A DNA stretch of 53,830 bases from a virus: IMG/VR virus record IMGVR_UViG_3300029265_000685, positions 1-53,830 of that record, one strand, 5' to 3'. The position numbers and the translations under genes are program-made. Numbering within the stretch: position 1 is the stretch's first letter; every line of letters starts with the position of its first letter. Positions 10,196-19,221 of the stretch are shown here, in pieces. The notes beneath the pieces were generated by a model, which did no database searches, was not told the origin of the DNA, and was given only the letters and a program-made list of their open reading frames with translations.

Positions 10196-10643
10196 AACAA
10201 CCAATACGTATAAGGTGGATGACTTCCAGGATTTTACCTCATTAAATATACGCGATTTGAACAATAAACTATTTTGCACATTTACTACACTTGAAGACTT
10301 AGATGCTTTGATTAATAGTATAACATCTAAATATGATGTCATGTACAACAAAATATTTGTATTATATATTAAGAGCAATGATGAGTACGTTTGTACTTAC
10401 AACATTGATCAAGCTAATGTAGCAGATATTCCACCAAATACAATTTTAGTCCACAGAAAAAAAGATTCTAATACACTATACACTATTAATGCCTTAAATG
10501 AGTTAATTAAAGGGTTAAATGGTGGAGTAGTCGATACTAGATTCCCAATTGATTGGCAACATTATAGAAATACAATATTGTTGACTCAACATGATGAGTT
10601 AAAGCAATTAAAAACAAAAATACACAAAATAATTGAATTATAG
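10170..10643 (+). CDS. hypothetical protein overlapping the polymerase-like gene
   Basis: 157 residues, soluble, no recognised domain. The ATG at 10170 overlaps the upstream gene by 26 bases; an in-frame ATG at 10182 is an equally plausible start. Composition is ordinary for the window. It is probably co-transcribed from P1 with the polymerase-like gene. The next gene has its own promoter, so this ends the two-gene unit. Confidence 0.6.
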   Translation: METHMILNKTTNTYKVDDFQDFTSLNIRDLNNKLFCTFTTLEDLDALINSITSKYDVMYNKIFVLYIKSNDEYVCTYNIDQANVADIPPNTILVHRKKDSNTLYTINALNELIKGLNGGVVDTRFPIDWQHYRNTILLTQHDELKQLKTKIHKIIEL

Positions 10644-10673
10644 TTTGGCTATCCAAACAATCGTTCGTATATT
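10644..10673 (+). promoter_or_regulatory. early/middle-type promoter P2 for gp32
   Basis: TTTGG at 10644-10648, 19 bases, TATATT at 10668-10673 with TTCG before it. The upstream element lies in a short inverted repeat, GTTTGG-CTAT-CCAAAC at 10643-10658, which could also act as a weak terminator for the previous gene. The gp32 ATG follows at 10705 after an A-rich leader. Confidence 0.8.
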
Positions 10674-10704
10674 ATCGTTATAAATAAAAATAAATAGTTA
10701 TATT

Positions 10705-11544
10705 ATGGATTTAAACGTCATCAAGAAAAGACTGGAGTCATTGAACAAACAGTCAACAAACAGTGGAGGTGGAAATAAAAACCTCTTTTGGAAACCCTCA
10801 GTTGGAAAACAGCTTATTAGAGTAGTTCCTTCAAAATACAATAAATCAAATCCCTTTACGGAGATGATGTTTTATTATGGTATTGGTAGTAAAAGAGTAA
10901 TGGCTTCACCAGCAAATTGGGGTGAAAAAGACCCAATTGTAGAATTTGCCAAACAACTTCGTAATTCAAACGATAAAGAAAATTGGCGTTTAGCTAAGAA
11001 GTTAGATGCTAAAGTTCGTACATTTTTACCTATCATCGTTCGTGGTGAAGAAAGTGAAGGTGTTAAATTGTGGCAATTCGGTAAAGAAGTTTATCAAGAG
11101 TTTTTAAATATGGCTGCTGATGAAGAAATCGGTGATTTTACTGATATTGCTCAAGGTAGAGATATTAAATTAACTACTGTAGGACCTGAAGTAACAGGAA
11201 CACCTTACAACAAAACATCAATAGGACCATCATTAAAAACTACAGCATTATCTGAAGAGGAAGATATGATTAACACCTTGTTAGAAAACCAAGCAGATCC
11301 CATGAAAGTATTCAAACCACTTACATATGAGGAAATGAAAGGAGCACTTCAAGAATGGTTATCGCCCGAAGGAGAAGAAGAGGATTCTATTTCATCAGAA
11401 CCCTCAGTCGCTTTTGATAGTGATAAAAAATCATCTAATTACTCAGTAGATACTAAACCATCAGTAGTTAAACAATCTAAATCAGCACAATTCGATGATT
11501 TATTTAAGGATGATAGTGACAAGAACGATGATTTACCCTTTTAA
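10705..11544 (+). CDS. gp32: single-stranded DNA-binding protein gp32
   Basis: 279 residues. After a Lys-rich N-terminus comes the gp32 core pattern (FWKPSVGKQLIRVVPSKYN, then an FYYGIG segment), followed by a Ser/Asp/Glu-rich linker and an acidic tail ending DDLPF. gp32 coats ssDNA in replication and recombination, and the tail docks partner proteins. There is no cysteine anywhere, so the zinc-binding site of T4 gp32 is absent. Next comes uvsX, its usual functional partner. Family assignment is strong; the missing zinc site is directly visible. Confidence 0.9.
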   Translation: MDLNVIKKRLESLNKQSTNSGGGNKNLFWKPSVGKQLIRVVPSKYNKSNPFTEMMFYYGIGSKRVMASPANWGEKDPIVEFAKQLRNSNDKENWRLAKKLDAKVRTFLPIIVRGEESEGVKLWQFGKEVYQEFLNMAADEEIGDFTDIAQGRDIKLTTVGPEVTGTPYNKTSIGPSLKTTALSEEEDMINTLLENQADPMKVFKPLTYEEMKGALQEWLSPEGEEEDSISSEPSVAFDSDKKSSNYSVDTKPSVVKQSKSAQFDDLFKDDSDKNDDLPF

Positions 11545-11554
11545 CACATAACTT

Positions 11555-12631
11555 ATGGCAAAAAAGAAAAAAACACTACAGGAGGCGGTCTCCTCAGAAA
11601 TTCAATCAAGTTTCAATTTAGATGGTTTTAAATCTAAAAAGGGTTTAACCTCTAAAGCGAAATTTAAAGAACAGGAGTGGATACCACTCTCACCCGCATA
11701 TCAAGAGATAACATCAGTTCCTGGTATTCCTATGGGACATATTTGTTTACTTAGAGGCCATTCAGATACAGGAAAAACAACAGCATTGTTGGAAGCAGCC
11801 GTAGAAGCTCAAAAGCGTAAAATACTACCTGTTTTTATTATTACTGAAATGAAGTGGTCATGGGAACATGCCCAAATGATGGGTTTAAATATTAATGAAG
11901 TTATAGATGAAGAAACAGGTGAAGTTGTAGATTATAATGGTAATTTTATCTATGTAGATAGAGAAACTATTAACTCAATTGAGGATGTTGCAGGATTTAT
12001 TTTGGATTTAATTGATGAACAGAAAAACGGAAACTTACCTTACGATTTATTATTCTTATGGGATAGTATTGGTTCAGTTCCTTGTGAAATGTCTATCAAA
12101 TCTAACAAAAATAACAATGAGTGGAATGCCGGTGCTATGTCAACCCAATTTGGGAATAGCGTAAACCAACGTATTACATTATCAAGAAAAGAATCATCAC
12201 CATATACAAATACATTAGTTTGTATTAATAAAGTTTGGACGTTAAAAGCGGAATCTCCGATGGGGCAACCAAAACTAATGAATAAAGGTGGATATGCTAT
12301 GTGGTTCGATTCTACATTTGTAGTTACATTTGGCAATGTTATGTCAGCTGGTACTTCTAAAATTAAAGCTATCAAAGATGGTAAACAGGTTGAATTTGCT
12401 AAAAGAGTAAATATCCAAGTTGATAAAAATCACATCAATGGTGTTACTACTAGAGGAAAAATAGTTGTTACACCTCATGGTTTTATTTTAGATGACGATA
12501 AATCTTTAAAGAAGTATAAAGATGAACAATCAACTGCCTGGAAGAAGATTTTAGGTGGTGGTGATTTTATAATTGCTGAAGAAGACCAAGCTTATACTGA
12601 TATAACATCTCACATAGACGAGCCACAATAA
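11555..12631 (+). CDS. uvsX: RecA-like recombinase UvsX
   Basis: 358 residues. Walker A is GHSDTGKTT at about 67-75, and a Walker B-like hydrophobic strand ending in Asp, YDLLFLWDS, lies near residue 170. The overall order matches UvsX/RecA strand-exchange proteins that load on gp32-coated DNA for recombination-dependent replication and repair. It lies 10 bases after gp32 and is probably expressed from P2. The ATG at 11555 gives a Lys-rich N-terminus, reasonable for the family. The UvsX label, rather than general RecA, follows from the T4-like context. Confidence 0.92.
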   Translation: MAKKKKTLQEAVSSEIQSSFNLDGFKSKKGLTSKAKFKEQEWIPLSPAYQEITSVPGIPMGHICLLRGHSDTGKTTALLEAAVEAQKRKILPVFIITEMKWSWEHAQMMGLNINEVIDEETGEVVDYNGNFIYVDRETINSIEDVAGFILDLIDEQKNGNLPYDLLFLWDSIGSVPCEMSIKSNKNNNEWNAGAMSTQFGNSVNQRITLSRKESSPYTNTLVCINKVWTLKAESPMGQPKLMNKGGYAMWFDSTFVVTFGNVMSAGTSKIKAIKDGKQVEFAKRVNIQVDKNHINGVTTRGKIVVTPHGFILDDDKSLKKYKDEQSTAWKKILGGGDFIIAEEDQAYTDITSHIDEPQ

Positions 12632-12632
12632 A

Positions 12633-12662
12633 TTTTGCTACCCGGAGTATCGTTCGTATATT
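12633..12662 (+). promoter_or_regulatory. early/middle-type promoter P3 inside an inverted repeat
   Basis: TTTTG at 12633-12637, 19 bases, TATATT at 12657-12662 preceded by TTCG. ACCCGGA at 12640-12646 is complementary to TCCGGGT at 12662-12668, so the -7 element lies in the loop of a perfect 7-base inverted repeat. It precedes the exonuclease gene start at 12685. Confidence 0.8.
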
Positions 12663-12684
12663 CCGGGTATAAAATAGATAACAT

Positions 12685-13749
12685 ATGGAACAAAAAGATT
12701 TACTTAAACTCATAGATAATCTCGATGAGGATAGAAAAGAAACTGTAGATAGTAAAAGAGTACTAATGATAGATGGTTTAAATCTATTTTTTAGGAACTT
12801 CGCAATGATGAATATGGTTAATCCCGAAGGTGTTCATATTGGAGGATTAGGTGGATTTTTTAGATCACTGGGTGCATTAATTCGTAAAATTGAACCAACC
12901 CATGTTTATGTAATATTTGATGGTGCTGGTTCGGCTAATGCTAGAAAGAATTTACTCCCTGAATATAAATCCGGTAGAGATTTACAACGTATTACAAATT
13001 GGGATGCGTTTGATGATTTAGAGGATGAACATGATGCTAAGGTAGATCAAATGGTTAGAATAATCCAATATCTAAAAACACTCCCAGTCAAAACAATTAC
13101 TTTACCAAAAGTAGAAGCGGATGATGTTATAGCTTATTTAGCAGATATTATACCCGAAAAACCTGAGGATAAAGTATTTATAGTATCTTCTGATAAAGAT
13201 TTCTTACAATTAATAAATAAAAATGTTATTGTTTATCGCCCTATGGAGAAAAATTTCTATACTGAAGAAACAGTAGTAGAAAAATTTAAAATGAATCCTG
13301 AGAATTTAATTATATACAAGACACTCCTAGGTGACAACTCTGATAAAGTTAAGGGTGTTAAGGGATTAGGTGAAAAAGGATTATACAAAAGATTTCCGGA
13401 ATTAATGGAACGTAAAGTTACATTAGATGATATCTATGATATTTGTGAGGATAGATTTAATGAACATCAAGAACTTAAGGAGAAGGGTTCAAAGGAAAAA
13501 TTTCCAATAGTATATGCTAGAGTAATCCAACATATAGAGGAATTAAGAACAAATTACAAAATAATGGATCTTTCAAATCCTATGTTGGATGGTAGGGATA
13601 AAAAACATTTAGACACCGTTGTAGCAACTAACGACTACAAATACTTACCAGATGAATTCGTAGCATATTACAATGAAGATAAATTAGGGGGCATGATTCG
13701 AAATGTAGATTTTTGGGTTAAAGATGTCTTCGAAAAAATAAAGTTATAA
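12685..13749 (+). CDS. rnh: 5'-3' exonuclease / RNase H (FEN family)
   Basis: 354 residues. It starts with MIDGLNLFFRNF near residue 30 (the first metal-binding Asp), has FDGAGSANARKNLLPEYKSG near 90-110, the Asp-rich VEADDVIAYL near 150 and SSDKDFLQL near 173. A helix-hairpin-helix region follows (GDNSDKVKGVKGLGEKG). These are the signatures of the T4 RNase H and FEN family, which remove RNA primers and flaps during lagging-strand synthesis. It has its own promoter, P3. The ~25 residues before the first motif may be an extension. Confidence 0.88.
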   Translation: MEQKDLLKLIDNLDEDRKETVDSKRVLMIDGLNLFFRNFAMMNMVNPEGVHIGGLGGFFRSLGALIRKIEPTHVYVIFDGAGSANARKNLLPEYKSGRDLQRITNWDAFDDLEDEHDAKVDQMVRIIQYLKTLPVKTITLPKVEADDVIAYLADIIPEKPEDKVFIVSSDKDFLQLINKNVIVYRPMEKNFYTEETVVEKFKMNPENLIIYKTLLGDNSDKVKGVKGLGEKGLYKRFPELMERKVTLDDIYDICEDRFNEHQELKEKGSKEKFPIVYARVIQHIEELRTNYKIMDLSNPMLDGRDKKHLDTVVATNDYKYLPDEFVAYYNEDKLGGMIRNVDFWVKDVFEKIKL

Positions 13750-13797
13750 AAAATAAACCAGTTTTAACAAGTAGAGCTAAAACGAGTGGTAGGTATA

Positions 13798-13827
13798 TTT
13801 GGATATACGAATAATTGTTCGTATATT
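13798..13827 (+). promoter_or_regulatory. early/middle-type promoter P4 with near-palindrome
   Basis: TTTGG at 13798-13802, 19 bases, TATATT at 13822-13827 preceded by TTCG. The spacer and box form an inverted repeat: ATATACGAA at 13803-13811 is complementary to TTCGTATAT at 13818-13826, separated by six bases. It lies in the 131-base gap before the helicase gene and could bind a dimeric regulator. Confidence 0.8.
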
Positions 13828-13880
13828 ATACCATAAATAAGTTATAAATAAAATTAGTTATAAACCAAAAATAAGAAAAT

Positions 13881-15248
13881 TTGACACTATTAAACCTTCA
13901 GCAATACGGACCCCAATTCCAAATTAAGGTAATATCAGCCTTACTTACTCATAAAGAGTATTTAACTAATATCCATGATATTATTAGTGAGGAATATTGG
14001 GATAACCAAGCACACAAGTGGATTATTGTAGAAATAATCAAATATTATGATAAATATCACACTACACCTTCAATGGATGTTCTAAAAGTAGAACTACAAA
14101 GATTGACAAATGATGTACTTAAAATATCAATAAAGGAACAATTAAAAGCTGCATATGAAACATCCGATGAGGATTTAAAATATGTTCAAGAAGAATTTTC
14201 AACCTTTTGTAAAAACCAACAACTAAAAAAAGCATTACTAGGTAGTGTAGATTTACTTAATGCAGGTGATTTTGATGGGATTAAATTCTTAGTTGAATCA
14301 GCACTAAAAGCAGGTAATGATAAAAATGTAGGACATGAATATAATAAAGATATCGAATCACGTTTTAGGGAAGATGCAAGAAAAACTATCCCAACTCCAT
14401 GGGAACCCATTAATGATATACTTCAAGGTGGACTCGGAAATGGAGATTTTGGTCTTATATTTGGTAATCCTGGAGGTGGTAAATCTTGGAGTTTAGTAGC
14501 CCTAGGTGGTTATGCTGTAAGAGCTGGGTACAATGTATTACATTATACTTTAGAATTAGGTGAAGATTATGTAGGACGTCGTTATGATGCCTTTTTCACA
14601 AAAACACCAGTTGATGAAATTTTAAAAAATAGGGAGAAAGTTGAAGATATGCTTTCTGAACTACCTGGAGAATTAATTATTAAAGAATTCCCAACAGGTC
14701 GTGCTACAATATCCACTGTAGAATCCCATATTAGAAAAGTAACAGATTTAGGTATGAAACCAGATCTAGTTATAATTGATTATGTTGATTTACTTTCAAC
14801 AAAAAAACGAACAGCCGATCGTAAGGGAGAGATTGATGATATTTATACAAGCACGAAAGGACTTGCTCGAGAATTAAACATACCAATTTGGTCAGTATCT
14901 CAAGTAAATAGAGCTGGAGCAAAAGATGATGTTATAGAAGGGGACAAAGCAGCTGGATCATATGATAAAATTATGATTACAGATTTTTGTCTATCACTTT
15001 CTAGAAAAGCTAAAGACAAAGTAAACGGAACAGGTAGATTCCACATTATGAAAAACAGATACGGGATGGATGGATTAACATATGGTGTAAAAGCCGATAC
15101 TTCAACAGGTCATTTTGAAGTACATGATTATGATCCTGATGCCGAATTTGAAAATGATACTTTAACTCCAAATAAACCAAATAGTGGTAATTTCGACCAG
15201 TTTGATAAACAAACATTAAAAAATAAGTTCTTCGAATTAAATTCTTAA
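13881..15248 (+). CDS. gp41: replicative DNA helicase gp41 (DnaB type)
   Basis: 455 residues. Walker A is GNPGGGKSW near residue 195 and the Walker B strand is PDLVIIDYVDLL near 295-306, followed by a SQVNRAGAK segment, all in DnaB/gp41 order. A hexameric 5'-3' helicase opens the fork. The start is TTG: an in-frame stop lies 7 bases upstream and no ATG fits, so a rare start is forced. The gap upstream carries promoter P4. No primase (gp61) or loader (gp59) is recognised in the window. Confidence 0.9.
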   Translation: MTLLNLQQYGPQFQIKVISALLTHKEYLTNIHDIISEEYWDNQAHKWIIVEIIKYYDKYHTTPSMDVLKVELQRLTNDVLKISIKEQLKAAYETSDEDLKYVQEEFSTFCKNQQLKKALLGSVDLLNAGDFDGIKFLVESALKAGNDKNVGHEYNKDIESRFREDARKTIPTPWEPINDILQGGLGNGDFGLIFGNPGGGKSWSLVALGGYAVRAGYNVLHYTLELGEDYVGRRYDAFFTKTPVDEILKNREKVEDMLSELPGELIIKEFPTGRATISTVESHIRKVTDLGMKPDLVIIDYVDLLSTKKRTADRKGEIDDIYTSTKGLARELNIPIWSVSQVNRAGAKDDVIEGDKAAGSYDKIMITDFCLSLSRKAKDKVNGTGRFHIMKNRYGMDGLTYGVKADTSTGHFEVHDYDPDAEFENDTLTPNKPNSGNFDQFDKQTLKNKFFELNS

Positions 15249-15284
15249 ACTTTTAAAACAACTAAAAACTATTTAAATAAAATT

Positions 15285-16271
15285 ATGGCACAAAAAAATG
15301 ACCTCATGCGAGAACGAATTGTTTATAAACCATTCGAATATCAACAAGCTGCGGATTACTGGTTACAACAACATCAAGCACATTGGCTACACACAGAAGT
15401 GCCAATGATGTCTGATTTAGCAGATTGGAATTCAAATTTAAATGAGACTGAAAAAAATATTATTGGTTCTATTTTAAAGGGTTTTGCCCAAACAGAAACA
15501 GTTGTTAATGACTACTGGTCAGGATTAGTAACAAAATGGTTTAGGAAACCCGAAATTATTATGATGGCCACAACATTTGGGGCATTTGAAACAATACACG
15601 CAGAAGCATATTCACTATTAAATGAAACACTTGGACTTGAAAATTTTGATGAATTTATGGAAGATGAGGCTACTATGGCTAAGATTGAAAATCTTACTTC
15701 TATTAGGGATAGTTTTGATGGCAAAAAAGATCTCCACGAAATCGCTAAATCACTCGCTATATTCTCGGCATTTACCGAAGGAGTTAATTTATTCTCTTCC
15801 TTTGCCATCCTCTTATCTTTCAAAATGCGAAATAAGCTTAAAGGAGTGGGTCAAATTGTTGAATGGTCTATTAGAGACGAATCCCTCCACTCAGAAGCCG
15901 GTTGCTGGTTATTCAGAACACTTATCGAGGAAAATCCTGAAATCAAAACTCCAGAACTTGAAGCAGCTATAAACGAAGCAGCATTATTATCATTAAAATT
16001 AGAAACTGATTTTATTAGAAAATGTTATGAGTTAGGTGATTTAGAGGGATGCTCACAATATGATTTAGAAAATTTTATTAAAAATAGAATTAATGCTAAA
16101 TTGGGTGATCTTGGGTATAAAGGAATTATTACAGGTATAGATATGACATCTATTGAAAGGATGAAATGGTTTGATCACTTATCAGCAGGTAAACAACACA
16201 CAGATTTCTTTGCCAACAGGGTAACTAATTACTCTAAGGGTAATATGAGTTGGGATGAGTCAATTTTTTAA
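15285..16271 (+). CDS. nrdB: ribonucleotide reductase small subunit (class I)
   Basis: 328 residues, all-helical ferritin-like. Metal-ligand motifs are visible: E in FAQTETVVNDYW, ETIHAEAYS, and RDESLHSEAG. It generates or holds the radical cofactor that the large subunit uses to reduce ribonucleotides. It is followed by nrdA after 9 bases, as in many phages. The length fits the family. Subclass and metal type cannot be settled here. Confidence 0.93.
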   Translation: MAQKNDLMRERIVYKPFEYQQAADYWLQQHQAHWLHTEVPMMSDLADWNSNLNETEKNIIGSILKGFAQTETVVNDYWSGLVTKWFRKPEIIMMATTFGAFETIHAEAYSLLNETLGLENFDEFMEDEATMAKIENLTSIRDSFDGKKDLHEIAKSLAIFSAFTEGVNLFSSFAILLSFKMRNKLKGVGQIVEWSIRDESLHSEAGCWLFRTLIEENPEIKTPELEAAINEAALLSLKLETDFIRKCYELGDLEGCSQYDLENFIKNRINAKLGDLGYKGIITGIDMTSIERMKWFDHLSAGKQHTDFFANRVTNYSKGNMSWDESIF

Positions 16272-16280
16272 ATAAATAAA

Positions 16281-18005
16281 ATGAATAAAATGGATAATAA
16301 TAGTTTAGTAGCAGATTATACTAACTGGAAACGTGGGACTGATTACCCTGAATTTTTTGATAATGTAGCGCTATCAACAATTTCTAAAGGTTATTTATTA
16401 CCTGGAGAAACACCCCGTAAAGCATATAGAAGAGTAGCAAATTCAGTAGCCGACAGATTAAATCGTCCGGATCTTGCATCTAAATTCTTCAAATATATCT
16501 GGAATGGTTGGATTGGTTTAGCTTCCCCAGTACTTAGTAATACTGGTACTGATAGAGGTTTACCAATCAGTTGCTTTGGGATAGATACACCAGACTCCGT
16601 AAGGGGTATTGGTCTTACTAATGCTGAATTAATGCGCCTTACATCTTATGGTGGAGGTGTTGGAATTTCACTTAGTAGAATTAGAGGTAGAGGAGAAGAA
16701 ATTACTGGGAATGGTCAAAGTGAAGGGATTGTCCCTTGGGCTAAGATATATGATTCAACAATTATTGCAACTAACCAAGGTTCAGTACGTAGAGGAGCAG
16801 CATCCGTAAATTTAGATATCAACCATACAGACATTAAAGAATTTTTACAAATCCGTAGACCTAAGGGTGATGCTAACAGGCAATGTTTAAATCTACACCA
16901 GTGTGTTGTTGTAGATGATGCGTTTATGAAGCGATTAAATGATAGGGACAGCGAAGCCATGTCATTATGGTTAGAAATACTTAAATCACGGGTAGAAACG
17001 GGAGAACCATACATAATGTTTAAGGATAACGTTAACAAAGATAACCCATTAGCATATAGGATGAACAATTTAGATGTTAGTATGACTAATATTTGTTCTG
17101 AGATTACCTTACATACAGATGAAGAACATTCATTTATATGTTGTTTAAGTTCTTTAAATTTAGCTAAATATGACGAATGGAAAAATACAGATGTAGTTGA
17201 AGTAGCAACTTATTTCTTAGATGGTGTTATGGAGGAATTCATATCAAAAACAAACGGGAAAGATTCAATGGTACGTTCTTATAGATCAGCTAAAAAAGGT
17301 AGAGCATTAGGTTTAGGTGTGATGGGATGGCATACGTTTCTACAACAAAAGGGTTTACCATTTAACTCATTAGCATCGACAGCTTGGACACATACAATTT
17401 TTAGTGATATAAGACAGAAAGCAGAAGCAGCTTCACGTCAACTAGCAGTAGAATATGGTGAACCTCTTTGGTGTAAGGGTACAGGGATGAGAAATACCCA
17501 CGTAATGGCAGTTGCACCAACAGTTTCAAACTCACGCATTAATAATTGTTCTGCTGGGATAGAACCACAACCTGCAAATGTGTATGTATTTAATGGAGCT
17601 AAAGGAACATTCATAGTTAAAAATCCAGAATTAGAGAAATTATTGGAGCAAAAAGGAAAAAATGAGGCAAAATATTGGGATCAAATTTTAATAGATAATG
17701 GCTCAGTAGCAAACCTCCCAACTAATATCCTAACTGAAGAGGAGAAGGAAATATTTTTAACATTTCCCGAAATAAATCAATTAGGTTTAGTCCAACAAGC
17801 CGCAATTAGACAAAAATATATAGATCAAACCCAATCTTTAAATGTTGCTTTTGATCCAACAGATTCACCAAAATGGATAAATCAAGTACACATGGAGGCT
17901 CATAAATTAGGAATTAAAACCCTATACTATCTAAGAACCGATAGTGTAATTAAAGGTGATTTAGGAACTAGAACAGATGAAAGCTGTTTAAGTTGTGATG
18001 GATAG
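16281..18005 (+). CDS. nrdA: ribonucleotide reductase large subunit (class I), short form
   Basis: 574 residues, against about 750 in E. coli or T4 NrdA. The catalytic parts are present: the first redox Cys in GLPISCFGI, the Asn-Cys-Glu site in TNICSEIT, the second redox Cys in FICCLSSLN, the PQPANVY loop, the radical-transfer YY pair in KTLYYLRTD and a C-terminal SCLSC pair for thioredoxin reduction. The N-terminal ATP cone is missing, so overall activity control by dATP is probably lost. The ATG at 16281 is 12 bases upstream of a second Met. Thioredoxin at 24971 may be its reductant. Confidence 0.92.
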   Translation: MNKMDNNSLVADYTNWKRGTDYPEFFDNVALSTISKGYLLPGETPRKAYRRVANSVADRLNRPDLASKFFKYIWNGWIGLASPVLSNTGTDRGLPISCFGIDTPDSVRGIGLTNAELMRLTSYGGGVGISLSRIRGRGEEITGNGQSEGIVPWAKIYDSTIIATNQGSVRRGAASVNLDINHTDIKEFLQIRRPKGDANRQCLNLHQCVVVDDAFMKRLNDRDSEAMSLWLEILKSRVETGEPYIMFKDNVNKDNPLAYRMNNLDVSMTNICSEITLHTDEEHSFICCLSSLNLAKYDEWKNTDVVEVATYFLDGVMEEFISKTNGKDSMVRSYRSAKKGRALGLGVMGWHTFLQQKGLPFNSLASTAWTHTIFSDIRQKAEAASRQLAVEYGEPLWCKGTGMRNTHVMAVAPTVSNSRINNCSAGIEPQPANVYVFNGAKGTFIVKNPELEKLLEQKGKNEAKYWDQILIDNGSVANLPTNILTEEEKEIFLTFPEINQLGLVQQAAIRQKYIDQTQSLNVAFDPTDSPKWINQVHMEAHKLGIKTLYYLRTDSVIKGDLGTRTDESCLSCDG

Positions 18006-18056
18006 TGTGTCTTGAATTATTTTTCATATATGTAGACTCAACATTAAATACTAACT

Positions 18057-18170
18057 ATGAAAAAAATTGATAAGTCTAACTGGAGTATATGTACTAACTG
18101 TAATAAACAAATTCCTATAGGATTACAACTTACAAGAATATGCATTAGTTGTTTGGTTAGAAAAAAATAA
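18057..18170 (+). CDS. 37-residue zinc-ribbon protein
   Basis: A short frame encoding 37 residues with two CxxC pairs (ICTNC and ICISC) 14 residues apart, a four-cysteine zinc knuckle, and basic ends. It starts 51 bases after nrdA and ends just before a strong terminator, so it is probably the last gene of the nrd transcript. Such minimal zinc ribbons can bind nucleic acid or protein; the role is unknown. The cysteine spacing and terminator position argue that it is real. Confidence 0.65.
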   Translation: MKKIDKSNWSICTNCNKQIPIGLQLTRICISCLVRKK

Positions 18171-18171
18171 T

Positions 18172-18203
18172 AAAGGGGGGTGCGATAGCACTCCCCTCTT
18201 TAG
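18172..18203 (+). terminator. rho-independent terminator after nrdA and the small zinc gene
   Basis: GGGGGGTGC, loop GATA, then GCACTCCCC gives a 9-pair stem with one G-T pair. It is flanked by AAA on the left and CTTT on the right. It lies two bases after the stop of the 37-residue gene and is the strongest hairpin I saw in the window. It separates the nucleotide-metabolism genes from the lysis block. Confidence 0.85.
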
Positions 18204-18244
18204 TATGTATAACTAAATCAATAGTTCCATTAAATAGTTACATT

Positions 18245-18493
18245 ATGAAAAAATATTTAAAACAAAAAATAATGGACTTCACAAACATATTTAAAGATGA
18301 CAACACAATTAACGAGAAAAACCTTGTAGGTTTTGCATCTTTTGCAATAATGGTTATATTTGCTATTGCTGATATAGTAACTGGGATTTTAGGAAAACCC
18401 TTAATAATTAGTGATACAATCTTTAACTCTTTCGTTATAACCACTTTAGGCTCATTCGGGATAGACGGAATTACAAAAATATTTAAAAAATAA
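18245..18493 (+). CDS. holin-like small membrane protein
   Basis: 82 residues with two hydrophobic segments, about 30-47 (FASFAIMVIFAIADIVTGIL) and about 57-72, and a Lys-rich N-terminus and C-terminus. Its last base is the first base of the amidase ATG. A small two-span membrane protein directly before an endolysin is the usual holin arrangement; a holin lets the amidase reach the wall. Function is inferred from topology and position. Confidence 0.55.
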   Translation: MKKYLKQKIMDFTNIFKDDNTINEKNLVGFASFAIMVIFAIADIVTGILGKPLIISDTIFNSFVITTLGSFGIDGITKIFKK

Positions 18494-19191
18494 TGGAAGA
18501 TAGATTAACTAAATGTCCAAATTGTCATCAAGAATTTAATACACTAACAGATATGCAATCATTACCAAAAACAGACTCTAACTATTTATGGATATTTGAT
18601 AATGGTCATGGGGGTGTTATTGATGATGTTTATCAGACAGCAGGTAAACGTTCTCCACTATGGCCTGATGGTGAAATCTTATATGAGGGAGAATTTAATA
18701 GAAGTATTGTAGATAGGTTAATGAATCTATGTATTAATGCTGGAATTGAATGTGTTAATATAGTTGATACTCAAGAAGATACTCCCTTAAGAGAAAGAGT
18801 ACAGAAAGCAAATGATATCTATCGTAAACAGAAAGACAAAAATGGCAAAAATTGTATATATGTTTCAGTTCATGCCGATGCTTTTAGTTCCGAATCAGCT
18901 AATGGTTGGTCAGTTTACACATCTGTTGGAGAAACAAAATCAGATATAGTTGCTAGAGTATTAGAACAAAAAGCATCTACTGAATTTCCAAATGAAAAGA
19001 TGAGAGGAAAGAAAGAATCAGATTTTTATGTATTAAGAAATACAGTTATGCCTGCTATACTATCAGAAAATTTCTTTATGACAAATTACGATAATTGTCA
19101 TGATTACCTTTTAAGTGAAGGTGGGAGAGATAGAATCGCCAAAATACACTTTGAAATGATTCAAGAGATAGAATTGTCTAAGTCTGTATAA
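18493..19191 (+). CDS. N-acetylmuramoyl-L-alanine amidase (Amidase_3 type endolysin)
   Basis: 232 residues. The zinc ligands and catalytic Glu of the Amidase_3 family are present: His39 in DNGHGG, Glu67 in EGEFNR, His127 in SVHAD and Glu192 in LSENFF. The enzyme cuts the bond between muramic acid and the stem peptide. Residues 1-25 carry a CPNCHQEF half zinc-ribbon-like motif, an unusual leader for this family. There is no signal peptide, fitting holin-dependent release. It overlaps the holin-like gene by one base. Confidence 0.88.
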   Translation: MEDRLTKCPNCHQEFNTLTDMQSLPKTDSNYLWIFDNGHGGVIDDVYQTAGKRSPLWPDGEILYEGEFNRSIVDRLMNLCINAGIECVNIVDTQEDTPLRERVQKANDIYRKQKDKNGKNCIYVSVHADAFSSESANGWSVYTSVGETKSDIVARVLEQKASTEFPNEKMRGKKESDFYVLRNTVMPAILSENFFMTNYDNCHDYLLSEGGRDRIAKIHFEMIQEIELSKSV

Positions 19192-19221
19192 AGCTTAAAA
19201 ATGTAATTAAATTAGAGGTAA

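Noticed and set aside
18012-18032. Possible promoter TTGAATTATTTTTCATATATG before the small zinc gene
   Set aside because: The spacing and elements do not match the 19-base pattern; probably AT-rich noise.
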